A stretch of 64,000 bases of DNA from Petaurus breviceps papuanus (Eukaryota > Chordata > Mammalia > Diprotodontia > Petauridae): contig JAMXIF010001210.1 of the NCBI GenBank assembly GCA_028583685.1, forward strand, positions 6,989,862 to 7,053,861. Direction: 5' to 3'. The translations under genes and the position numbers were made by a program. Of the stretch, positions 21,790 through 32,429 are shown piece by piece. The notes beneath the pieces were generated by a model, which was given only the letters and a program-made list of their open reading frames with translations, was not told the origin of the DNA and searched no databases. Position 1 is the first letter of the stretch, and each line of letters opens with the position of its first letter.

Positions 21790-22135
21790 ATATTTACTAC
21801 TTGTAAAAATATTTTCTTGATTGGTGGATTGATAGATGATACAAAGCATGGGAAGGTGTGGGAACCCTTAAGGTAAAGAAAAAAAATTTAGAATGTCTGG
21901 TTTAGATGATTAAGTTATATGCCTGTTATGAGTGTTCTCTGGTATTATAGTTTCCATTAAAAATATCATACCCAGAAAAACATCAATCAGAATTTTTGGA
22001 GAAAAAGGATGCTGTGGTTAATTTGATTTTTTTATTTACTAGAAAACTATTGTTTCAGCATTTATTGAGAAAAGTATTAGTCAACTTTCCTGATTTGGCA
22101 AGTTAATTATAGTGCAAATAATATTGTCTTGATCA
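21790..22135. other. Unassigned noncoding DNA
   Basis: About 350 AT-rich bases with no recognised feature. Confidence 0.35.
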
Positions 22136-22137
22136 AA

Positions 22138-22310
22138 AATTCTTAACCTTGTTTTGTTCCATGGACCCCTTTGACAATCTGGTGAAGCCCATAGACCCTT
22201 TCTAAGAATAATACTTTTAAATGTGTAAAATAAAACACACGAGTTACAGTGGAAACCAGTAATATTGAAATACAGTTATCAAAATACTAAAAAAAAAAGT
22301 TAGTCTTAAA
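22138..22310 (+). mobile_element. Old mammalian interspersed repeat, hAT-like (tentative), copy 2
   Basis: attcttaaccttgttttgtt, catggacccctttgacaatc, tggtgaagcccatagaccct, acttttaaatgtgtaaaata, gaaatacagttatcaaaata. Better preserved than the copy at 1594-1770. Confidence 0.55.
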
Positions 22311-22639
22311 GTTAAGAGCTCTTGGAAAGTCTATGTTAGCTCTAAGAATTCAAAATATATTTTTAAATGATTATCTTGATGTATTATATCATAATTCTTT
22401 CAGTTATCATTGTATAATAATGTACAATGATTATATCCCACAAAGTAAATGGGTTAAATTCGGTTTGAAATAGGGACATTGTCTAGAAGTCACTATAAAA
22501 AACAGCAACAAACAAATATATCCCCAGTTTTGTTATCATTTTTAATATAGATCTGTGATTTTGTTGGTGTCTGGAACTTCTGGCATATACATTCCTTCCA
22601 TTAATAGGGATGGGTACCTTGGGTCTTAGAATCACCTGA

Positions 22640-22985
22640 GGCATTGAAAGTTTAAGTGACTTGTCCATGGACACAAAGATAGTAGGTGTCAGAGACTGTA
22701 TTTTAATTCACGTCTTCCTATCTTTCGGAAGGCTGGTCCTCCATCTGCTATGGCAAACGGTCTCTCATTACTTTTTTTATCTCCTAGTTTCCACCTCTAT
22801 AAAATGGAAATGATAATGGGACCTACCTCCCAGGTTGGTTGTGAGGATCAAATGCCATAACGTATGTAAAGTACTTTGTAAAGCCCCATATAAATGTTAG
22901 CTATTATTACAATTATTATAATGATCAAATGAACAAAGTATACAAAGTGCTTTGCAAAGTACTATTTAAATGTTAACTATTATTG
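22640..22985. mobile_element. MIR antisense followed by MIR sense, with a short tail duplication
   Basis: The antisense copy (22640-22760) has aagtgacttgtccatggaca. The sense copy (22780-22910) has ctataaaatggaaatgataa and ggttggttgtgaggatcaaa. Its last ~45 bases (aagtactttgtaaagcccc, then ttagctattatta) are repeated imperfectly at 22940-22985. Confidence 0.65.
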
Positions 22986-23029
22986 TTGTTATTACACATA
23001 CAAATACATATTACTTTCATACTGCTATT

Positions 23030-23360
23030 TAAACCTTTCATACAAAATTCCACAGTTGTAATTAAAAGTTATTTGGCTTCATTAAAAGAAGATTCCTCAT
23101 CTCTTCCTTCCGACTATAACTTTTTATAACTCTCAGGTACAACATAATTAATATGTTCTATTATCTGGTGGGGTTTTTTTTGCACTTGTTAGACCTGAAA
23201 AACACTTCTAATTGCCCGGAATGAATATAAACAATGATACTCATTAATGAGTCTTGCACTTACACTTTAGGCTATGTTCTAAAATACATGCGATTTGCAT
23301 ATACATTTCCAGAACATAACAATCCATAGGCTGTTAGTGTAATTAGGTTGCTAAAAAAAA
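23030..23360. other. Candidate conserved noncoding element (inferred)
   Basis: Repeat-free block with a perfect POU-type octamer word (atttgcat, near 23290) and homeodomain/SOX-like words (aacaatgatactcattaatg, gtaattaggttg). Enhancer status is an inference from texture only. Confidence 0.27.
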
Positions 23361-23831
23361 AATGGTAGATGAATTATGAAAGTTCAGTGGAGAAAAAAAC
23401 AACCCGTCCCTGATGAGAGAAAATTCGATTCATGATGAAATACTGGAAGAGCTAACAAGCAAACATCAGTAGTCAAAAACTGAAATGAATGTGTGTGCAT
23501 GTGTGTTGGGGAGGGGGTTTGGAAGGTGGACCTGTAGATGGATAGATAGAGATATTTAAAATGAACTAGCACGTCTTTTCTTTCTTGGATATGTCCTTCT
23601 TGTATACATCATTGTCCTGGTTCTGATCACTTTATTTTCAATGTATGTACATTTACTAGTCAGTTAAATGATATCATATGAGTATGGATATAGCACTTAT
23701 GGTTCCTCTTCTCAAATGTGGTACCTCCAGGAAAGCTATCCCTGGTTCAAGATACTCTACAAGTCTACATCTATGCAAAAAAAAAAAAAAGCTCACAAGA
23801 CCCTACAGATAATGTCCTTTAAAAAATATAT

Positions 23832-24018
23832 AGGGGAGACTAGGTGGCGCAGTGAGTAAGAGCGCCGGCTCCGGAGTCGGGAGAACCCGGGATCGTTTCT
23901 GGCCTCAGATACTTAACATCCACATAAAATAACTGGCCGTGTAACCTTGGGCAAGTTACTTAACCCCAATTGCTTTAAAATAGATAGATAGATAGATAGA
24001 CAGATAGATAGATAGGTA
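23832..24018 (+). mobile_element. Mon1/WALLSI-type SINE ending in a (GATA)n tail
   Basis: actaggtggcgcagtgagta head, ggctccggagtcgggagaac, a control-box-like gggatcg, ataactggccgtgtaacctt and cttaaccccaattgctttaa. Its A-rich tail has become a GATA/GACA microsatellite (about 23981-24018). Several CpGs survive, consistent with youth. Confidence 0.82.
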
Positions 24019-24079
24019 TTTAAAATTAACAAGCACTTTCTTTCTTCTACCCCCCCCCGAAAAAAAGTGAAAAAGAAAA

Positions 24080-24530
24080 ACAAAACCCTTGTGACAAATG
24101 TGCATGATCAGTAAAACTAATTTCCACATTAGCCATGTCCAAAAATGTCTGCCTCATTTTGTGTCTTGAGTATATCACCTTTCTGTCAGAAGATGCGTAG
24201 CACACTTCATCATGGGTTCTCTGGAATTGTGGTTGGTGATTGTGTTAATCCATCTAGTCTTTCAAAGTCGATTTTATGATATTGGTTTTTTTTTTATTTT
24301 TGGAGAGGGGAGGGCAGGGCAGTTGGGATTAAGTGACTTGCCCAAGGTCACACAGCTAGTAAGTGTGTTAAGTGTCTGAGACTGGATTTGAACTCAGGTC
24401 CTCCTGACTCTAGGGTGGGTGCTCTATTCACTGTGCCACCTAGCCGACCCAGTTTTATGGTCTTGTTGTTCTTGTCTACATCATTCTCCGGGTTCTGATC
24501 ACTTTACTATCAATGTATGTACTTTTACTA
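24080..24530 (-). mobile_element. L1 3' UTR fragment (antisense), split by a SINE
   Basis: cacattagccatgtccaaaa, atatcacctttctgtcagaa, catcatgggttctctggaat and, after the SINE at 24296-24452, cattctccgggttctgatca. This order matches the antisense of a marsupial L1 3' UTR as remembered. Confidence 0.5.
24296..24452 (-). mobile_element. Mon1/WALLSI-type SINE
   Basis: gattaagtgacttgcccaag, gtcacacagctagtaagtgt, tttgaactcaggtcctcctg and tgtgccacctagccgaccc. Confidence 0.82.
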
Positions 24531-24639
24531 GTCAGTTAAAGGATGCAATTTATTTAAATCTGTAACTGGAGGGTATACTTGGAGGGCATCCATGTGGGGA
24601 GCATGTGTAGCCAGGGCACAAAATGGGGGAGCAACTCAC

Positions 24640-25085
24640 ATTTCTTCTGCTCCAAGGTAACAAAAGTCTGGCAATATCAATTTCCTGCTCCTATTGGGTG
24701 TGCCATTTCATGCCCATAAGACAGTTTTCCATTAGTCTCATGGTCGCTTCTAGGAATTGGTCCCCTGAGAATATGTTTGGGAAGCATCTCTCCGCTATCT
24801 GCTTTGAGCCATCAGTTGGGACCCTTTGCTGAGGTGCTGCTTCTTTCCCATAAGAAGAGGGGTTCTGTTTCTGAGATCTCATTTACTCAAATATTTTCCA
24901 CTAGCACCCCTACATAAATGATTAAAAAATCCTCAAAATGATTGTCTCTTACTTTCAAACACCAAATTGGATAGTTCTATTAGGATATCTCATGGTCACT
25001 TGCAATTTGTCATGTCTTTTAGCCTCATTGTCTAAATCAGTGCTTTGCATATAGCATGTGTTTAATACACTTTTCTTGAATTAAA
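24640..25085. other. Unassigned noncoding DNA with an L2-like terminus
   Basis: Mostly unrecognised; gcatatagcatgtgtttaat at 25046 resembles an L2 3' end. Confidence 0.35.
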
Positions 25086-25265
25086 TTGATTTTCTAAAGC
25101 TCAATTCATCTTCATTCCCAATTGAGTCTTCCTTCTGACTTCCTTATTTCCATTATTTTTCTAAGTTCTAGGCTCAAAATCATGCTTATTTTTTATTCCC
25201 ATCTCTCTTTCCTCCCTCCTCTCTCCCATATCCAATCAATAATCAAATCTTATTGAACTTTATCA
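25085..25265 (+). mobile_element. L2 LINE fragment (tentative)
   Basis: Pyrimidine-rich sequence with ccatatccaatcaataatca, the L2 region normally reading 'catatccaatcagttgcc'. Confidence 0.45.
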
Positions 25266-25444
25266 TTCATTATTATATCTCTTACTAGTCAGTTAAAGGA
25301 TGCAATTGATTTAAATGTGTAACTGGGTGTATTCTTGAAGGGCATCACATATAGGGAACATATGTGGCCAGGGCACTTGTATGTGCATGTGTGTATATAT
25401 GATATATAGATACAGATGCAAATGTGGATATATGTGTATATAAT

Positions 25445-25690
25445 ATCTGGTAGAGTGCAAGCTCTCTGAATTCAAGAAGTATTTTATTTTTGTTAATAAC
25501 CAGTCACTTATTAAGCATCTGCTCTGTGCCAGTCATTGTGCTAAATTGAGAATATCAAGAAAGAAGAATAAGGGTAACAGTCCTTGCTCTCAAGGGTCTC
25601 ACAGTCTAATTTTTGTCTCTGTATCCCCAACACCTGACCTGTTGCTTGGCATACAATAAGTGTGAAATAAATGCTGTTGGTTGATTAGAC
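25445..25690 (+). mobile_element. L2 3' end with a second L2 3' end nested in it (antisense)
   Basis: The outer copy (plus) runs gtagagtgcaagctctctga to attttatttttgtt, then resumes atttttgtctctgtatcccc and cttggcatacaataagtgtg. The inner copy (25497-25612, minus) reads ttattaagcatctgctctgt to gggtctcacagtctaa. A short ttttgt repeat flanks the inner copy. Confidence 0.7.
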
Positions 25691-25767
25691 CTTGCTCCAA
25701 TATGGAGCTCTGTAGGTAATAGGCTTTAAATAAACACTTGGATGACCAAATAAAATTGCTTAGAATG

Positions 25768-26021
25768 ACGGGCAACTAGGTGGTTCAGTGGAAAAAGCCC
25801 TGGGCTTGGAGTCGGGAAGACTCATTTTCATGAATTCAAATCCAACCTGAGACACTAGCTGTGTGACCTCAGGCAAGTCACTTGACTGTTTGCCTCAGTT
25901 TCCTCATTTGTAAAATGAGCTGGAGAAGGAAATGGCAAACTGATTCAGTATCTTTGCCAAGAAAAGCCCCAATGGGGTCACAAAGAGTTGGCCACGACTG
26001 ATAGGACTGAACAACAATAAA
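25768..26021 (+). mobile_element. Mar1-type SINE, full length
   Basis: gggcaactaggtggttcagt, cttggagtcgggaagactca, gagctggagaaggaaatggc, ccaatggggtcacaaagagt, gactgaacaacaataaaa. Confidence 0.88.
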
Positions 26022-26024
26022 AAG

Positions 26025-26700
26025 TGATACATTTGGGATGGAGACTCAAGAAAAATGTATTTAAAAAAAAAAATCAAGACATCTCATGAATATTGGTGAC
26101 AGCTTAAACACTAAAAATGTCTAGACATAGAGATGCCGAAATATGAAATTTTGTTCTATCTTCCTTGTTAATATTTCTCTAAATTATCATTTTGGTTCTT
26201 TATTTTGATAGTTCTGTAGGTTTTACCTTAGAGAGTGAGTCTGATAACCAATTTCCTATTCTAATATTTGGTGAATGAGCTGATTTCATTTATTGTTTTA
26301 TTTATATAGGACATATTGGGTGATTCAAACTACTCTTCCTCTTTCCCCCATTTGTCCTAGTTGTTTAGGGCTAAATATTGCATATGATGCAGCTTCTAGA
26401 TGGTGCCCTATATCTATCTTCCGTGGGATGTGGGGAGAGAATCTATGGCAAATGTCTAGCAGATATCAGTAGCAATTGTGGGCATGAAGTTGGTTTGCAC
26501 AGCTACCATTCACTGTTCACCCACTCAAGGAGTAAACTTGACGTTTGACATATTTAGATCAATGTGATTCACAGAATCATAGAATCTAGTTAAAAAGGGG
26601 CCTCAGAGGTACAGATGTGAGTATAAGAATTCTTTCTACAATTTAACAGAAAAATAGGCATCAGGTGAGAGTGAACCCCACTGTCTAACTTTAGGATTCG
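26025..26700. other. Unassigned noncoding DNA
   Basis: Includes a short antisense SINE-tail piece (cacagaatcatagaatctag, 26571). Otherwise no recognised feature. Confidence 0.35.
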
Positions 26701-26702
26701 TT

Positions 26703-26930
26703 GATCACACATACATATATGCACACACATATATGTAGGCATGTACTCATTTATATACAATCATTTTATATATGTACTTTATATAGACATACAGCTTTAT
26801 ATATACATGAGTACATGTATATATGTTTATGCACTAATTAGATATATTTTTCTCTATGTAGATATGCATCTTTGTATGTATATTATACATGTGCTCATAT
26901 GTGTGCATATACATACAGAGATAATGTTTT
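26703..26930. repeat. Impure TA/CA-rich simple sequence
   Basis: Long alternation of acacat, tatatg and atgtat words. Open frames through it are Tyr/Ile/Met-rich artefacts. Confidence 0.8.
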
Positions 26931-26939
26931 TTTTCCCTT

Positions 26940-27415
26940 CCATCAAGCTTAACTTTGCCTCTTTGCATCTTCTACCCACAGATCTTAGCTTTGCTTTCTT
27001 GGACCAAAGAGCTCAAATTAAATCCCTCCTTTGTTTCACTTATTGTCTATTTTAGGGAGACAATCCAAATCCTTCAACTGATTCTTATGTGGCAAGAACC
27101 TGAGGCTCGTCACCATAAAGATTTCTCTCCACTAGATTCTTTCTAGCTTATTAAAAATGTTATCACTTGGGGCGGCTAGGTGGCATAATGAGTAGAGCAT
27201 CAGCCCTGAGTCAGGAGGACACGAGTTCGGTTCTGGCCTCAGACACTTAATACCCACACAAAAATACTAGCCATGTAACCTTGGACAACTTACTTAACCC
27301 CAATTGCCCTCCAAAAAGGCAAAAAAAATGTTATCACTCAAATAAGGTGCCCAGGGAACACAACAGCCCAGATACAGTTTGACTGGGATTAAAGATTGGG
27401 TTACTATTATATAGG
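26940..27415 (-). mobile_element. L3/CR1 LINE fragment (antisense), split by a SINE
   Basis: ttcaactgattcttatgtgg, ctcgtcaccataaagatttc and tctttctagcttattaaaa follow the antisense L3/CR1 order. After the SINE it continues aaggtgcccagggaacacaa, then ccagatacagtttgactggg. Confidence 0.6.
27168..27323 (+). mobile_element. Mon1/WALLSI-type SINE with perfect target-site duplication
   Basis: ggggcggctaggtggcataa head to cttaaccccaattgccctcc and an A-rich tail. Flanked by identical 15-mers aaaaatgttatcact at 27153-27167 and 27324-27338, so it is a fairly recent insertion into the L3/CR1 copy. Confidence 0.88.
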
Positions 27416-27439
27416 AGAGATGAGTAGCTTTTTTTTTTC

Positions 27440-27610
27440 CTTTTGTATTTAGAATTATAGGAATTAAAAGTGGAGGGGATCTTAGAGATAATCTAATCTG
27501 AACTCCTAATTTAAAAAAGGGGAAACTGAGTCCCAAAGAGGTTCAATGAGTGGTCCCCAGTCACAAAAGAAGCAAGCAACAGAAGCAGAAGTCAAACCTG
27601 GGACCTATGG
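27440..27610 (-). mobile_element. SINE with CR1/L3-like tail, antisense
   Basis: ggaattaaaagtggagggga, tcttagagataatctaatct, ggggaaactgagtcccaaag, agtcaaacctgggacc. Confidence 0.6.
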
Positions 27611-27614
27611 CTCT

Positions 27615-29140
27615 CAAATTCAATATTTTCAGGAACTATATTGCATGTATTCAAGTAGAGTGGTAAGTGGTTTGTATTTCTGTAAGTTAGGGGTAGTCAA
27701 GTCTCTGGGGTATTTTCTTCTATGTAAAACAACAAAAACAAAGTTTTTTTTTCATCAACAGTATCAACTTTTGGACATAACTATATTGAATGAGTTGTTT
27801 TTTGAGTTGACAAACTGACTCAAACACATGGTATAAAATACTTTACTCTGTTCTAAAGTTGCTTATTTCATTTTTGAAAATTGTTACATCTGGTCAGTTC
27901 TATAGAAAATTAAAAGATATCACTCATTTCATGTATATTTTTTGAGTGCTTGGGGCACAAGGCTGAAGCATCTAGAAGACTTGGACCCCTTCACTAGTTT
28001 TGCTTTTTTGTCATCTAACCTCAGCAACTTGGCAATGGTTGATATTTTTTAAGATAGTAATTTGTAATGTTTATTTGTTTGTAATTAATGAGAGAGCAAT
28101 AGATTCCAGAGGAAATCTTCAGGGGAAAAAAAACAACCCTGTCTCGATATACCTGTCAAAGACAGTATATTGGAGTGGTATAAAAGATTTCTCCTCTGAA
28201 ATATCCTCATGGACATGTAATTTACATATATGGCACATAGGTTCCATCATTTAAAATGGATCTCATTTTGAAAGCAATGGGCATTTAGGGTGGTCAATTT
28301 CACAGACCGTCCTATGCTTAAACTAAGAACTTGAACTTCATGAGAAATCCTTAATTAGCATGTGTGTTTGTTTATACACACACATACACATACATATCAG
28401 ATATAAAAGCTGACGTTAATTTTTTTTGTTAGAAAAGCCTTTCCTTGCAATGCATATTATGATTTAATTAAATAAAGTCTTAATTCCCTAAATTTCTTAA
28501 CTGTACAATTTGTGGACTTAATATGCAGGACTTTGTGCTTTGGAGAATAAGAAAAAAATCAAGCATTGTCCTGACAGTTCAATTTTAGGTAATTGTAATA
28601 GTGGGTGAATCATATAAGAGCAACACAAGAGAAGTCTGAAATAAAATTCCTGAAGGTAAGGAACTCTTTGATAATGGCAAAATTTCATATTTAATCCATC
28701 AGCCTATGTCTTGATATATTTCCAGAAATAATGAAGAAAATGTTCGGAAACCATTTACAGAATAAAAATGCTACAAGGTAGGGAAGCACTTTCAATATTG
28801 TACTGTTACAGTAACTATGAGGTGTACCAATTCAAAATCTTTAGTAAAGTCATGTTAAATGGGGTTAAAGATAGCAATATATCTCAACCCATAAAGTGCC
28901 ATTACCTGGAAACAGTTAGGAAACATAGAGAATAAAGCTTTGTTCTAGGCATGTGTTGGTGGAGAAGACCTTTATATATTGACTTAGATTTTTTTCTGGC
29001 CTTCTATGTATCCTCTCTCTCTAATTCTGGGAGAAACTATACTTTTTATCCCCTTTCCTTTGAATTTTCCTTGTGGCCAGCTAACATGGTCCCTGCACAA
29101 TCAGTCCTTTTGTTGCCTGGGTAACAGCAACAAAAATAAC
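27615..29140. other. Unique AT-rich noncoding DNA
   Basis: About 1.5 kb in which I see no repeat family, exon or RNA gene beyond a short CA tract (about 28375-28400). Open frames here are short and anonymous. Confidence 0.4.
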
Positions 29141-29144
29141 AACA

Positions 29145-29385
29145 TCGAACATTTCTATAGCACTTACTAAGTACCAGGCACTTTAAGTGCTTTACAACTA
29201 TAATCTCATTTCAACAACCCTGGGAAGGAGGTGCTATTATTATCCCCATTTTACAGTTGAGGAAATCGAGGCAGAAGTTAAGTGATTTGCCAAGGGTCAC
29301 ACAGCTAGTGTCTGAGGTTAAATCTGAACACAGGTCTTCCTTCTAACTCCAGGCAACATGGTAGCACTTAGCTGCAATTAAGGAG
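29145..29385 (-). mobile_element. MIR-type SINE, nearly full length, antisense
   Basis: tctatagcacttactaagta, ccaggcactttaagtgcttt, attatccccattttacagtt, gccaagggtcacacagctag and a short head. Confidence 0.8.
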
Positions 29386-29574
29386 GCATCAATAACAATG
29401 CTTCAAAGTAAAGGTAGCTTGTTTAATTATTATTTGGAGGTCCTCAACAGCTTTTTATCATGCCCTTGTAATTTATTCCAAAGGTGCCATTGGGCTGCCA
29501 GAAATCATCTCTCCCTCCCTGCCCCCCTCCTCCCCATCAGGCTAAAATTGATCTAACCCTATCAAAAATCTATT

Positions 29575-29700
29575 TTTTTAAAGAAATTGTATTTATTTCA
29601 TTTTAATTTATGAAATAAAACAAATATTTCCATAACATAGTAGAATAATAAAAAAGATCTCTCAAAAATTCCTTTAAAGCATTATGTTTTGAGCTGCTAT
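29575..29700 (-). mobile_element. LINE (probably L1) 3' end, antisense
   Basis: tttatgaaataaaacaaata and ttccataacatagtagaata are the reverse of the 3' end seen at 5590-5640. Confidence 0.45.
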
Positions 29701-29729
29701 TTTTTGCCCCATCATGCTTTGCCACATAT

Positions 29730-29900
29730 TATCAAGCATTCATTACTATGTGCCAGGCACTGTGTTAGGCACCAGAGACACAGACACAGAGAATGAAGCA
29801 ATCTACTTGTGTACATGTCCTGTTACCTCTATTAGATATAAACTCCTCAAGGGCCAGGGGTATGTTTTTTAAAAATCTTTGAATACTCATTTCTTTGTTC
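29730..29900. mobile_element. L2 3' end pieces
   Basis: Antisense cattcattactatgtgccag, gcactgtgttaggcacc, followed by sense-like agatataaactcctcaaggg. Confidence 0.5.
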
Positions 29901-30120
29901 ATTCAATTTTCTTTCCTCTTCTAGTAGGAGCTTACTATTGAACTGTAATGGACCAACAGTATTAAAAAATCATAGCACCTTTCCTTTTCCAAAATTTGCA
30001 TTCTTCAATATTAAAATGAAGTCACAGTTTATCTATCTATCTGCCTGACTATATATCTGTGCCACAGTTTTGCTCCCAATAGGGTAGTATATTTAATGAT
30101 GATAAATTGTTGCTGATGTT

Positions 30121-30240
30121 GGAGGCAACTGGGGTTGTGACTTGCTCAGGGTCACACAGCTAGTTCTGAGGCTGGATTTGAACTCAGGTCCTTCTGATTC
30201 CAGGGCCAGTGTTCTATCCACCACACCACCTACCTGCCCT
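30121..30240 (-). mobile_element. Mon1/WALLSI-type SINE, 3' part lost
   Basis: ttgctcagggtcacacagct, gatttgaactcaggtccttc, caccacaccacctacctgcc. Confidence 0.75.
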
Positions 30241-30530
30241 AATCTTAATAAATTATGCAAAATATTTCAATTCTTAAGTAACTCTATGATCTTCTATGGA
30301 AGTGTTCATTCCTTTAAAAACTTGTCAGCCACCCATTTCTCCTCATCCTCTCTGATTCTTGCTTTCCAGAGAAGATCTACCCAACATACTAGACTATTTC
30401 TTCCAAGTCTTTTTTTTTTTAGTATTTTGTGGATAACAGCCAAACAGTCAGAATGTACATCTGCTATGCTTTGCTATTGCTACATGACTGACCAACCTTC
30501 CTTCTTTTTTAATCATACCCTTTCAACTCC

Positions 30531-30757
30531 CTAGGGAAAACCTCCAGGGCTAGATGGATTTACTAGTGAATTCTATCAAACATTTCAAGAACAATTGATT
30601 CCAACATTCTACAAACTATTTGGGAAAATTAGTGAAGGAGTCCTACCAAATTCTTTTTATGACACAAATATGGTACTGATACCTAAATCAGGAAGAGACA
30701 AAATGGAGAAAGAAAATCATAGACCAATTTCCTTCATGAATATAGATGCAAAAATTT
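30531..30757 (+). mobile_element. L1 ORF2 reverse-transcriptase fragment
   Basis: In one frame it encodes about 75 residues matching the N-terminal reverse-transcriptase region of L1 ORF2. Landmarks are [19 protein letters not shown], then [19 protein letters not shown] and [16 protein letters not shown]. No stop lies within the piece. Both ends break off abruptly, so it is a small internal L1 remnant rather than a usual 5'-truncated copy with a tail. Confidence 0.88.
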
Positions 30758-30759
30758 GA

Positions 30760-31325
30760 AATACCCTTTCTAGATGGTAGCTCTTATGTTAATTTAGAAT
30801 ATTTAATTAATAATATGGTACAGCATGCTTCTTCCACTGTGTAGTTTTTGGTTGCCCTTTGGGTCATTTGACTTCTCTAAGAGCTTTCATGACCACATGT
30901 GTGGAAAAGGCAAATGGCAGTTTACATAGTTAGGGGGCTTAGAAGTAGACTATAAATAAACCCGTAGCCTCTTGTCAATTAATCCTGAACAATATTTTCC
31001 AATGTATTTTTCACCTCCTTTCCAATGAAGTTATTGAGTATTCGTGTGTGGTGACTTGAACAGAAATATTATACCAAGTACCTGGTAGATTTTCTTTAGT
31101 ACTCCCTCTTCTCTCTCTATATAGGCATATCAGCTTTGTAAAATAAGTTTCTAGAGTCCTTTAAAATGATACTGAGTCCCACTTTATACTGAAGTCATTG
31201 AAACTTATTTCCCAACTTTTTTTTACTTCTTTTACACTGAAGTCACTGGATATCCAAATACATGTTCACTTGATTGGAAGGATTATTCCAGGTACTTGGT
31301 AGAGTTTTTCTCCTGTTTTATCCTT
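30760..31325. other. Unassigned noncoding DNA with an internal near-repeat
   Basis: taccaagtacctggtagatt (31070) and ccaggtacttggtagagttt (31288) are similar words about 220 bases apart, as are actgaagtcattg and actgaagtcactg (31188 and 31238). This suggests a small old duplication. No gene seen. Confidence 0.35.
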
Positions 31326-31327
31326 AT

Positions 31328-31572
31328 TAGGGGTAGCTGGGTGGTATAGTGAATAAAGTGTTAGGCTTGGAGTCAGGAAGACGCATCTTCCTGAGTTCAA
31401 ATCTGATCTCAGCCACTTACCTGGATAAGTCACTTAACCCTGTTTGCCTCAGTTTCCTTATCTGTAAAATGAGCTGGAGGTGGAAATGGCAAACCATTTC
31501 AATATCTTTGCCAAGAAAACTCTAAATGGGGTCACAAAAAGTCAGTCACGGCTGAAATGACTGAACAACAAT
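31328..31572 (+). mobile_element. Mar1-type SINE
   Basis: ggggtagctgggtggtatag, cttggagtcaggaagacgca, atgagctggaggtggaaatg, aaatggggtcacaaaaagtc, tgactgaacaacaattt. Confidence 0.87.
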
Positions 31573-31574
31573 TT

Positions 31575-32100
31575 AATATTGGTATATAGTCACTGTAAAA
31601 TAGATCACCAAGGGTCCCACAAAATGTTTCTTAATTCCTTTAGTTACTTAATGAAGCCAACTTCTTTATTTGACCCTTTGAGGAGCTATCTTTTCCTTAA
31701 GATTCAACTTCCTTGTGTTTTCTAGTTTCATATCTTGAGAGGAAGATAGTTATGCTATGGATTAGTTCTTTCAGTAGCAAATCAACTCATTGCTTATTGG
31801 AGGAAGATCTTCCATTATGATCTAAAAATATTTGTTAGCATTCCTTCCCCTTTTTTCTACCCCTTTGGTATTATCACTAGGAAGAGGGAAAATAGCAGAA
31901 TGTGTCTTCTGGTTTTGTTTTGTTTCATGGGGTTGCTGGTAGAATTAACCACTTAGGATAATAAACCTCTCTCCCTGGATCTCTCGGCATGTCATTGCAC
32001 ATTTGATGCAGTCTGTTGCTAGGACCATCCTTAAGAGCCTGTCCAGTTTGACGGAATGTTCTAGAACCTGAGCTCCTCAAACACAAATGCTCCAAGATCT
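31575..32100. other. Unassigned noncoding DNA
   Basis: No recognised feature. Confidence 0.35.
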
Positions 32101-32429
32101 CTGCTTAATTTGAAGCATTATTAAGAATTCATTATGTGTTAGTCATTATGTTAGATGCTAGGGATACAAAACCAAGAATAATTGCCCTCAGTCCTCATTC
32201 TCAAAGAGCTTCTATTTCACACATGCATAGATGAGTCCTTGTCAAGTAACTTCTGGAGTGTGGGGGAAGTCATCAACAATCCAAAGGAATTTTAAAGCCG
32301 TAATAGAGAAGGTGTGAGGCCCTATGTGAAGCTAGGGATTCCAAAAGGCAGAGGTAGAAAGGGAGTACAATCAGGAGTGGAGGAGCCAGCTAGGCAAAGG
32401 CAAGAAAGTTGGGCTAGAATGGTAAGCAC

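Larger units (their letters stand above)
23537..25385 (+). repeat. Local direct-duplication cluster (three partial copies)
   Basis: A segment containing ggttctgatcactttat/act and tactagtcagttaaa occurs at 23597-23673 and 24469-24622. Its right part (tactagtcagttaaaggatg, then gggcatc, then ccagggcac) occurs again at 25281-25378. A second shared word, gatatttaaaatgaactagc versus gtatttaaaattaacaagca, links 23540 and 24005. Order and orientation are conserved. Confidence 0.6.

Noticed and set aside
23290-23297. Octamer as a promoter site
   Set aside because: A single octamer word is too short to call a promoter; kept only as support for a candidate conserved block.
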